Assembly (NCBI GenBank): GCA_000708835.1
Contig: DF237562.1
Span: 1-51,459, forward strand
Source of the DNA: Klebsormidium nitens
Taxonomy: Eukaryota > Streptophyta > Klebsormidiophyceae > Klebsormidiales > Klebsormidiaceae
Direction: 5' to 3'
DNA length: 51,459 nucleotides
In this document: positions 34,801-44,926 of the stretch, one piece after another
Numbering within the stretch: the stretch's first letter is position 1
Layout: every line of letters begins with the position of its first letter
Made by a program: the position numbers and the translations under genes
Notes under the pieces: model-generated
What the model saw: only the letters and a program-made list of their open reading frames with translations
The model's database searches: none
What the model was told of the DNA's origin: nothing

Positions 34801-35572
34801 CCCCTGTCTGCAACACCTGCGGCACAATTGGGTGAGCGCCGTGCACGGGTTTCCGGGGGCTATCTGTGTTAGGAGCCTTATCGCATCTATCAGATGGGTT
34901 CACAACCGAGTGGTTTCGTTCAAGAAAGACGCCTTGATGAGCCCCACTATCGCATGAAAGGCGTTTGACAAGTTGCGTATCTCTATATTCCTGTGCACGC
35001 TGCAGATATCAGTCCAAGTGTTGTTTCGGCCTATATCAGGAAACGATTCGTTCTTTGATGAGCACTTGAGCTTACTCACATGGTTAATCTTGTGCAGGCA
35101 TATCTCGCGGGACTGTGCCCGTTTCACCAGCTCTGTGCGCAGTTTCCGTGGGCCGGCCAGCTTTGCGGAGGTCTGCTATAATTGCAAGAAGGCAGGCCAC
35201 CTTGCGAGGGACTGCACTGCGGCGACCATCTGCAACAATTGCGGTGGCAGGGGGTGAGTGTGCTAGTACGCGTGTGGGTGGAATAAGTCACTGGCATGCG
35301 TATTGCGAATGTTCACAGATGTCTTCAAACGAGCCATACTTGTTGACAGATTCGTGGATATCATTGATAAGAAACTGCGATAGGACTGCAGTGCCAGGCC
35401 TGACTGGTATGCCATCTGACGAATGCACCACCGAATGCTCCACCCGTTGGAGCTTATTTGTGGGTTTGGGTTCAACAAGGATGGGAACATTGAATCGAAG
35501 CTTTACCCTCGCTTTTGCAGGCATCTTGCCCTGGAGTGCCCTTCAGACCCCCAAGTGCGTGCTCGCCGGTAG
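31880..35572 (+). CDS. CCHC zinc-knuckle protein with UAP56-binding-like N-terminus
   Basis: Probably binds single-stranded nucleic acid, as do CNBP/Gis2 proteins and the plant zinc-knuckle family. The exons I infer are 31880-32031, 32672-32761, 33054-33117, 33365-33414, 33599-33688, 33830-33943, 34315-34416, 34718-34831, 35098-35253 and 35521-35572, totalling 984 nt (327 aa). There are 12 knuckles of form C-x2-C-x4-H-x4-C, for example [14 protein letters not shown]. Eight of nine introns are phase 2; all but the first of these eight cut the Gly codon just before the knuckle His. Exons 6 and 8 are both 114 nt and very similar, so a two-exon unit was duplicated. Exon 1 encodes [13 protein letters not shown], which resembles the UAP56-binding motif of ALY/REF export factors, then an Arg/Gly part with YRSAPYR that resembles the SYRDAPYR segment of plant relatives. 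Exon 1 is joined by frame and similarity, less certain than the rest. Confidence 0.88.
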
Positions 35573-35845
35573 TGTTGTTTTGCGATGAGGGCAGCTTTGG
35601 CCTAGATACAAAGACCGAGTCAGCACTTTATGCAATTTTACCAACTTCAGCTCAGCTTAGGTTCAATGTTTTTCAGATTACCAACTTAAGTCTGCCCAGC
35701 TTCTACCCAGAAACAATTGGATTTTGGCAGCTGCATTGCTCACTTAGCGTTGAAGCCTTAACTTGATTGGATGACAGGCTGCTGCCTTCGTAAACATCAG
35801 TGATTCATACAGTGACGTGATGCGCAGCGCACCGCATATGCAGAT

Positions 35846-35895
35846 TCATAGTGGGCTGAGTTCGATTATATCATAGTGGGCTGAGTTCGATTATA
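35846..35895 (+). repeat. Perfect 25-bp tandem duplication
   Basis: The 25 bases at 35846-35870, starting TCATAGTGGGCTGAG, are repeated without change at 35871-35895. Identity implies a recent event. Confidence 0.9.
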
Positions 35896-36193
35896 GTACC
35901 CTCAGTGTTGCAGAAGTCAGTTAATGAGAGTCTTAGGTATCCGTCATGTCATCTTAAGTGACGCAGTCCACCGGCTTCATGCATGTTCTCATCATGAGTC
36001 GTACATGCACTCGGTGTAAGTTTGCCTGCAGCGCTGCAGTCCCTGCATGCACATGTCATGAAATGCGTGCATGGCGCCACAGAGCTAGTCAGTTGCATCG
36101 AATATAATCCGACGGAATTGTGGGCACTGAGTCAGTTCCAATATACGTATACCTATATATCGGATTGATGATGGTCTCTTTTCAAATACGCCG

Positions 36194-36215
36194 TGGCCAA
36201 ATTGCAATTTGGCCA
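36194..36215. repeat. Perfect 22-bp palindrome
   Basis: The 22 bases read the same on both strands, with half-site TGGCCAAATTG. It is followed at once by CCATGG-type words. Such a long palindrome without spacer could be a protein-binding site or a cruciform, but no function is known. Confidence 0.85.
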
Positions 36216-36863
36216 TGGCCATATAGGCTTCTCATGATGATCCGCAAATGATCATGCGCACTACATCTCCCATGTGATGGTTTATACTAGTATGCGAGTA
36301 TATACATTATGGAGCGCCGCGCGCGCGCATTTGCACGCCGCCGCCATGTATAAGTGACTAATGATGCCGCCGGCCGCCGCGGCATATCATCACCGTCTTG
36401 AAGATATCATGCAGTGGGGCATGCATGACGGTCGATCGGATCATGAAAAAGAGTGACCATCATGCAAATCGAAGCTGTACTGTGAGATTACTGTCTCAGC
36501 TTTCAAGCGACATGAGTTTTGGGATCGCCAAAGATGGTCCACGAGCGGGCTTCAAATCTCCGAGGCTCCAGTTACTGAGGCAAGAATTTTATGTGCATGT
36601 CATGTCCAGTTACAAGGTGGCGGCAGAAATTGTTTTCACGTACTAGCTATGTGGCCGGTGCACTAACAGGATATAGCTGGCTTGCCTGCCGTCAGGTTGT
36701 ACACCGACACTCGATTCTCGTCTGGAACAGCAGAGTACATGCAGTTCATCGTAGCTAGAGTCAACATGTGCCACTTTTCTCAGATCAGCTTCGCTATTAC
36801 CTGCCCAATCAATTAAAGCGGCCTCGACCACGCAAATTAGGACAGACACTTTGCCTGATCAGA

Positions 36864-39800
36864 TCACGGCCGCCCATGGTCTCCAAAAAGCTCCTTCCAA
36901 GTTGGCGGAGGGGGCGCCTTGTTGGCTTTCTCATACGACATGATTGAAAACTTGGGGGAATGGGGCACAGTCAGCCCCTTTGTGGACCTGCAAATCCGTG
37001 TCGACTTGATTGAGAAGGAGGATCAACTTTAATTAGTTGAACGCAACATCGAAATGAACACATGGCACAATTTCATAATCTAGCTGAGGTGCGAACAATT
37101 CTTCAATGTTCGATGCGAACTGGACAACCGAGCACCCTGATTGGTGCATGGATAGAAGAAGATGGTCTATTGACGGACACTCGTTGTAAAGCGGGTCTGG
37201 CGCACTCACTTGCGTGGCTTGAAGGGTTTGTCGAAGAAGGGCATCGGCTGAGCGCGGACCACGAGGCTGCGCCGCAGCGCCGCCACCTCCGCCTCCTCGC
37301 GCTCCTGAAGCAGCCACGCGAAGTGACGTCAGAGCCGGAACAGAGTAACGTGGTCAGACACCTTATATAAGGAACCTTGCGAAGCACTGATCCTGACTGT
37401 GAATGGTGACTACCTAAGAACTTATCAAGGGAATGCAAAATGGCTTTTCAAGCTGTTCGGAAACGGGTTGAAGGGCCAGACACACACTATGAGTGAACGG
37501 ACGAAATGTCGAACTGAGTAGTTGTAGGCAAGACACACTGGCCACTTCGGCACGAGGCTCGATGGGCTGTGACTACCTGAGGGCACACCGCCCCGCTCCG
37601 ACAACGGAGATACTCCGTGCCCGAGCTCGCTACCATGCTCGACCCTAATGAATAGTTTGTGCTTCTTACATCAGCTTCTCATCTGGTCAAAGCACACTCA
37701 AAAAGTCGGTTTGCCCTTAACCTGGCTCCTGGCCTAATATTATTCAGCAGTCACTGAAAAAGTGCTGGGACGGTCGTTGCGCCCGCTCTGTCCAACCTCT
37801 GACATACTTTCCAGTCTCCACTTTCTCTGACGCGCTCACCCTCTTCCGTTGCTCCGCCTGGTCTCGCTCGCGCGCCGCGGCCGCGATCTTGTCGGCCATG
37901 AGCTGGTCGAACTCGCGCCGTTCCGCTGCGCGCTGATCCGTGCGCAGCGCAAACGCCTCCGCCTCGGAAGCAGCGGAGCGGGCCGCGCCGGAAAGGCCGG
38001 CAGCACCTGCGGGAAACGGAATCTACTTGGTGGGCGGCGTTGCAAGAGGAGAAAGGAAAGGAGTACGATACGACCGTCTGTTTGTGCGCGAACTTAAAAA
38101 CTTGAAAAATATACGAGGGGGTTCACGGGCACTAAGACCCACCAAGTTCAATGAGCGGCCAATTGCGGATAGTCAATTTACTTTCTGCGGAGGGAGCAAG
38201 GAACGGTTCGGCTCGGGAACTTTCTTTCTCGTGGCGTTTGTCGCGCACGTAAGATGAGGAGCGACAAGCTGCAAAAGGGGATGACGTCTCTTCTAGCGAC
38301 GTCTCTTCACCCCGTCTGTAGTCGCGACTCGACCGTTCGAAACCTCTATCTTCCTTATTCGACAGACGAACTACATGCCGCATAAGATCCTTGCATCCAT
38401 CCACATGAGGAAAGCGAAAGTGCGGTTCACTACAGCGGCACACCGCTCCTGTCGGCTCTCAATGTCAGAGCGGCCGAAAGCGAGGCTTTGAACAGCGACG
38501 TTTCCTCACCTGGGCTGCTGGCGGGGCGCGGCTTGATGTGCCCCGCCGCGCTGCGCCGCGCCTTTTCGGCCTGGCTGTCCAGCTCCGCTTGGATGCGCGC
38601 GCGCACAGCCTCGTGACGGCGCACGCTGTCCAGGTCGAAGGGCGCCGGCACCGTCGAGTGCTTCACGACCGGCTTCGGGGGGACCTGCGCAGAATGATAG
38701 CGGGCCTTGAATACAAAAGCACGCAGAAAAGCTTCGGAATCGACGATCTTGCCAACGGAGGAATAGAACGGCTCAGGCTCTGAGTGGTTGGATTAGATTG
38801 ACTGGCTGTCTTAAGACCACAACTTATACAAACTTCACATACTGTGAGCAGCGGGCGACGACGCCAATTGCATGACCAAGTGCATTAAATCGCCCAAAGT
38901 AAAGAAGCTTTGGCCGGAACAGCACAGGAGAACCACGCGGACTGATCGGTAAATTCGACGGCCTTGCAGATGGGGAAATTTACTAAAATCAGCTCCGCCT
39001 TTTCCACGAAGCACCTATCAGTTTGAAATGAATGGTTGCCTATCATTCTGAAGTAGAAGTTTTGATCCCGTGAGCAAAGGAAACCTCTGCCGCCAGCACC
39101 AGTCGAGAATACTCGATGGAACCGTCTCCTTAACCAGGAAACCTTATGCAAAAGGTCAGCACGGCAGCTCGCAGGCATTCGAAGGCATGGGGCGCCTGCT
39201 GCCGTCAGACATGGGGTGGCTGACCTGCGGCACGTCGAGCGAGGGCGGCAGCGGGTGCGCGTGCGGGATGCGCGCGGCCTCCTCCTCGCGCCGCTGGTGC
39301 TGCACCGCAGCCTGCCACTGCGCGAGCTTCGCTGCGCCCCGCTCCTGCACGGGCGACCGAGTGTGGTCAGTCAATTCATATAAGTATCTGCTAGGAGAAC
39401 AGTGACCGATGCGGCTCTGGAACTTTGTCGCTGGTCGCTTCTGCCACCGCTTTTAACATGCAGAGCCACAAGCCGCAAATGCAGATAATGCTGTCTCAAG
39501 TTCAAAATAGCGACGTCTCTCCCCCCCTCCGCAACCACCATTCCGACCGGTCAAAAAATCTCGCTTCCTCGCCAAAACAAGCAAGAAAGGCGATCCCGCA
39601 TCAGCTCCGCTGCGCCTAGATCCTCTTTGAAAGGTCCAGCGTCTAGAAGGTTGGAAACGCCCACTTGAGTTGAGTAATTCTTAGCAAGGGAAAGCAGGCC
39701 GTTGGAAGGGACGGAGAGCGGAAGTTCAGCCTCATTGGAGAGTGGTTTCGACCATTGAAAAACCCATTGTTGATCGCGACTCGGCCTTTTGGAGTCTAAA

Positions 39801-42800
39801 CAAGGTCCGCATTGATGGCATCGCGTTAACGAATGGGTGGCGAAGACAGCCCGGTTGACGTGGGTGTTGTTGACAATGTATCACGAAGAGACCGGCGAGA
39901 CGAAGCACCAGAGGGCTACTTACGGGCACACACATTCCATCGAGGCTTTGGGATGCGCATTCTGACAATGAGGACTCATTGTTTTATGCCCACGTATCCA
40001 AACCTGGATCGTGCATTTCAAAGAGCGGAGCTGCAACACAAGGTTCCCGCTATGACAGGCCAGCAGCAACCGAGTGAAACAGGTTCAATCAGACGCTGAA
40101 TCATTTCCACTGGCCCGGCAGAAAGAAGACCAGACCGCCCGTGATTCTCACCTCCGTTCGGAGAGGGAAGGGGTGGGGATGCGTGACCTTGGGAGGAGCG
40201 GGCGGGGCTGCTGGCCGGGGGGCAGCCAGAGGGATAGCGGAGGAACGCAGCCAGCCCTGCGATCACAGAAGACGATTAAGCTAAGCACAGAGTGGAAGCC
40301 GGCTGGAACGCTCTCTGCTCGGCACGAAGTAGAGCCCCTGCCGGGCATTGTCAACTCCTACCTTCATTACTTTCTAGAGTAAGCCAGACAATTATTAACA
40401 CTGTGGGCAGTCAACGCAGGTCTCTCAGCTTGCATAGCAAAGGTTTGTACAAGCAAGGCAGTGACAGATCTGAGGGAGGAGGGCCGGGACTCCTTTGAAT
40501 AACAGGAGTAAGAAGAGAGCACGTTGGCGAACTAAAATGTGGATCTTCATAATATCATCAGATAATGCATAAATTTCGCCACTGAATAATCATAGATATC
40601 GTCTGCGAGTATAAATTTTAGCCTGGCCACCAGGACCGAGCCTCTGGCCATCAGGTTGGCTTGACGAGTGACGAAAGGCAGGAGGCGTCCAGGATGCATC
40701 CAGAACGCTCGGTGACTGACCATGGTGACCGCATGCTTCCTGCTGTCCTGCTCCAGCTTGGCCATCCTGCGCACCACGGCCAACCGCCGCTCCTTCTCCT
40801 TCAAGGTCAGCCGCACCGCCAGCGGACGAGCACTGCACAGCAGAAACGACTTTGCATCAACGGGTGCGTAAGAGCTGTTGGTGGCCATCTCAAACCAAAA
40901 GAGAGCCAGTGTTGGTCTTTTCTTTAACGCTTCCTCCGCTGTCAGATGGGGATCTCGGTCACTCCAAACGTATATACTGCAGGCAAAAGTTCGATATGTT
41001 GTCCAAGAGCCTTATCAAGAGACCTTTCTTTGCAGATAGTTTATCTCCTGCAACAGGGTTAAGACCAAGTCGTGGGGACTCACTGCGAGATGGTTCCTGC
41101 CTTGCCTCCCGGTGTGCCCCTCTTCCTGGCCCCCTCCTTCTTGGCTCGCCCCCGGGGGGTGTGACTCCTCTCGCGCGCCTTCCTGCTCGCCCCCCCCAGC
41201 CTCTGTAGCAGCGACCGCCTCTTACCCCTCCCTCCTTCCATCTTCTCCCCTTCCTCTCGGGGGGACTCTTCCGGTTCCTCTGGTTCGACACCTGTGCACG
41301 GTTTCGGCTGATCTGGGGCGGCCAAGAAGCTCCCTCTCCGGCCCCCATGTGCGCTCTCCTCAAACTGCAACACGCAAGCAACTTTCCCCTCTTCGCCCCC
41401 CGCTTTTCCCTCCCCTCCGGTTGGTTTTTGCTTTTCTAGGGGGGAAACTGACCCCAGCAAGGCCCCCACCGCGGCGCCCATCCGCCGCAGCAGCTGGCCC
41501 GCCTTCTCCATACTGCTTGGCGGGGGCTGATCATCAGTACTTTCTCGCCGAGGGCTCAACGCCCGCTTGACCCCTGCGTTCTCAACACCCCCCGCCACAT
41601 CCCCTTTGACGCTTCTATCCTCTGCGATTGAGAGGTTATTCATCCGCTCCTCGAGGAGATCCGCCACCTTCTTGCCCCCCCCCACTCTCGAGTTCTCCTG
41701 TTTTGCACCCAGCTCCACGTTGATGCTCCGCCTCAACTTCCACGCCGCGCGCACTTTCTCCACACGAGGGCTGCTCGCGCGCACCAGCCCTGCCGTTTCC
41801 GACTTCCGGCCCTTCAGCCGCCCCACCGCAGTGGGGGCCAACCTGAGCTGCGCACTCAGCTTCCCCACCCCCCCTTTTGCATTTTCATCCATTTCGCCGA
41901 GGCTGCTTCGCACGCTGCCCCCACTGCTCCGCGCCCTTCCTAACGAGCTCTTCTTGGGGATAGGCGGGTCTTTTGCAACAACACTTCTTGCATCAGCCTT
42001 GTTCTCAGCGCCAATCCTTCGCTGAAGCATGGCCGCCTCCCCATTCTCGCTGCGCCGTCCATCCTCCCCACCTTTTGCTGCTACTTCCGCTGCCCCCTTC
42101 CAGCTACGGTCATCTAAGCTCCTCCCTCGACTGCTCCTTAGCCGCACGTGCCCCGGCTTTGGCCCGGCGGGGGGCTTCCGCTGCCCTCCAATCTGCCCCC
42201 CCACTCCCACATTCTCTTGCATCGCGGCGCTGCTCTCAAGGGGCACGGACATGTCTTGCCGTAGTACGGCCTTGCTGACGTCAGCAGGCCTGGCGGGGCC
42301 AGGGAGGTCCCGCCCGGGCACTCTCCTGGCGCCACCTGTCGTTGTCTGGAGGGGCTCCAGCGGCTTCTTGTTGCGGCGCATGAAGAGCGGCTGGGAGGCC
42401 GCAGCCAGAGTGGCGCTCATTGCCTGTGCAAATGCATCGGCGGCGGAAGCAGGGAGCGGGGGTCTCGTTGTGACGGGCTTCTCAATTTTCCTAGTCAACG
42501 TGCTTTCTGCCTTTGCCTCAGCACGCTCGATGGGGTCGACGGTCGAGAGTGCTTCTGAGGGCACGCTAGCCACTTCTGGTTGTGTTGGCAGAACGGGGTC
42601 ATCCTCTACAGGGCTGGGACGGTCTGCAGGCTGAGATGGGGGACTGCCAACATTGGGCTCGTCTTGATTCTCGTCGTTTGCTGGGGGCGCAACAGCAGGG
42701 ACCTTGAAGGGAGAAGCAGAGACGGCTGCGGCAGCCATGGCGGTGAGGGAAAGCACGGACTTGCGGAGGGGGGAGGGGCCGACCACTGCATAAGAAACAA

Positions 42801-43814
42801 GGAGCGGGTAAGACATTGCCACAAGAAACCAATTCAGGATCTCCTTCACTTGCTGCTTACCAGTCAGGCCTGATGGAATGGCGTAGAGACAGGTGACATG
42901 CTTGCCTGTATCAGTGCCAGCTCAGCGCCCAAGTTCTTTGACAAGAAGACCGGTCACTACTGTTCTGGAGGTTGTGACAGGGTATTGCGCGTCACCTTGT
43001 CTGCGCTGGGCACGACCTGGGGAGGTTGGGGGATGCCCCTGTTTCTGGCGCAGCCGCAACGGGGAACCCGACACTGAGCGCGACTTCTGCAGATACCCCA
43101 GAGGAACAACAATGTAAGTGCAGAGTGAAAACCCTTTATCCGGTCGAGGACTCCCTCACGTATTTCAGAAGGCCACTGCTTGTGGACTCAGAGAAGGGCT
43201 ACCAGACGAACTGCTAAGCGGAGGGCGATCAGGTGGAATGAAGGACACTTGAGTGCAGCTTGCTCAGAAGGCTGCAGCAGTGCAGGATTTGTCCTTACCT
43301 TGTGGGCGCTGTTGACTTTGAGCAGCTTCTTGGGCTCATGATAGGCAGCAGGAGACTCTGCGGAATGGAAACCATATTATGAAAGGGGCGCCATCATTTG
43401 TCTCGCATTGGATTGAGCTTTGATCTCCACTTGACATCTTAATGGGGCATCAGCAAGCACCCTAGACAAGGATCTCGCAGGGGCCCATGTGTGGTGCAAC
43501 CTGAACCGCCCAGGTAGGGAGATTCTCTGGTGGGATACAAGCATCAAAACATAGCAGGCATCTCCCGCAGCATGGCGACCCTCCGAAGGACAGTTTCAGG
43601 AGCTTTCACATTGTGGGGGACGTTAGTATTCTTTTATCAACCTGTTGCAACGATACTCACCAACGATGGCAGTGTTTGGATCCTCAAACCACTTGTCCAC
43701 TGTTCCATCATCCGAGAGCCGCCCAAAGTCCCAGTACTTGGGGGCTGCAATGTTCTCATAGACCGGGTCCAACTCAAAGCGTTCCGCCTCTCCCTCCTCC
43801 ACATCAAGCTCCAT
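36864..43814 (-). CDS. TPX2: TPX2 homolog, spindle assembly factor
   Basis: Promotes microtubule nucleation near chromosomes and binds Aurora kinase and importin alpha. The exons I infer (minus strand) are 43814-43661, 43357-43299, 43086-42996, 42905-42861, 42785-41084, 40832-40721, 40256-40152, 39344-39225, 38684-38510, 38006-37840, 37304-37210 and 36987-36864, about 982 aa; Arabidopsis TPX2 has about 760. The N-terminus has YENIAAPKYWDFGR, like the Aurora-binding region of plant TPX2. Exon 5 encodes 567 mostly basic, Ala/Ser/Pro-rich residues, including the importin region. The C-terminal TPX2 blocks are THPHPFPLRTEERG (about 743-757), VPPKPVVKHSTVPAPF, FALRTDQRAAERREF (873-887) and FDKPFKPRK (934-942). 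Exon 3 may instead end at 43017, and the 45-nt exon 4 is optional; both choices keep frame. The rest is firm. Confidence 0.88.
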
Positions 43815-44255
43815 CCTCTCTCACGAGCAGACTCGCAATCAGTTCAGTGGCGGTGTTAAGCAACCCAGCTTGCAGAATGCTGACAGCTTGGCGGATCCTA
43901 CGAGTCCCCTAGATCAAGCTACCAGTTCTGCACCGGACAACCCTTCGATACGACCGAAACTCGTTATTTGGGCTTCCTATCCTGCAGAATGCAAGGGACA
44001 GTGCTTTGCACGCTTTGACATATTCATTGAGAGTTGGAAAGACGTTCTGAAGCTCCCAGAGCAGACTCAAGCCGAGTCAACGCGCTGCCTTCAGTACGCC
44101 ATTCCTAACATCATCCTCCTGCTGCATTTCCAGCTATGGCTGCGATCGCTGCTCACCAACCCCCAATTCGCGCAGGTTGCCTCTTTCTGCATTGACCTTT
44201 GACATCATCGTGCCAAGAAGAAGACGGTCATTGCAAGTCGTACCTACCTATCCCA

Positions 44256-44266
44256 GCTAACGGCTA
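44256..44266 (+). promoter_or_regulatory. MSA-like (R1R2R3-Myb) element 1
   Basis: GCTAACGGCTA contains the AACGG core and fits the plant MSA consensus YCYAACGGYYA at all but the first base. It lies about 440 bases upstream of the TPX2 start codon. MSA elements drive G2/M expression in plants, which suits TPX2. The assignment is inference from sequence and context. Confidence 0.45.
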
Positions 44267-44302
44267 GGTGATATCCAACCGTCGATTCCTGGCTCAATCG
44301 CG

Positions 44303-44313
44303 ACCAACGGCCA
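44303..44313 (+). promoter_or_regulatory. MSA-like (R1R2R3-Myb) element 2
   Basis: ACCAACGGCCA fits the MSA consensus at all but the first base. It is 47 bases from element 1 in the same orientation. Paired MSA elements are common in plant mitotic promoters. Confidence 0.45.
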
Positions 44314-44926
44314 GAAAGCTGAGGGGGTACGTCACTTTGCGCCACGTTAAATGACATCATGACCCTGACTCGCTCTGCTGGGTTTCCCAAACCTCCGAAA
44401 CCCCCGCCCTTTGAAGTTCCTCAATCCGGATCGCGTTCTACCGCAGACCGCGCGCGGCCCCAATAATATACCATGAGCATTCTGACAAACCGACTTGAAT
44501 CAGAAACCAGACAGACTTGCTTGAAGTGTTGATCGAATTGGCATTGGCGTGCCGAGGTTGCATTGGCGTGCCGAGAGCTGCGGCTCTGCGCTTTGAATTT
44601 TGGATTGAACTGGTCGCAACGCCACTGAGGAATCCTACTTTAGGGGCTCGGCATTATTCGCCGTGCGGAAAGAAGAGGGGGCTCTTGCCAAGAGAAAAGA
44701 TTCTGGTTGAGCTAAGCAGGGGCTCACAGATAGCACGTCGGCATGCTTGGAAATTGGGCATGCTTGGATAGGTGTAGGATAGGTGTAGCGGTATCCTGAC
44801 ACCACCTCGTTCGAGTGCAAGTTTTGAAAGCACATAGTCCGCAGAGGCTATTTGGGATGTTCTTGGTCATGAACATCTGACACAGGAATTGGGACTGCTA
44901 AAAGTCGTGCTCTTGTTTTAGCAGCC

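Larger units (their letters stand above)
35573..36863. other. Convergent gap with CATG-rich patch
   Basis: Both 3' flanks of the zinc-knuckle and TPX2 genes. From 35941 to 36480 I count about 19 CATG in 540 bases (about 2 expected), with GATC, CATATG and CGCGCGCG words. It also contains a 25-bp tandem duplication (35846-35895) and a 22-bp perfect palindrome (36194-36215). No gene is supported. Confidence 0.6.
43815..44926. promoter_or_regulatory. Bidirectional promoter region TPX2 / cyclin C
   Basis: 1.1 kb between divergent start codons. It contains two sequences resembling the mitosis-specific activator element (listed separately). A plus-strand frame at 43870-44202 (110 codons) has no recognised domain and no splice partner, so it is not called as a gene. 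Confidence 0.55.

Noticed and set aside
41112-42634. Several long plus-strand ORFs (up to 201 codons)
   Set aside because: They are antisense to the 1.7-kb TPX2 exon 5 and have no domain of their own.
43870-44202. 110-codon plus-strand ORF between TPX2 and cyclin C
   Set aside because: No domain and no splice signals that join it to cyclin C.
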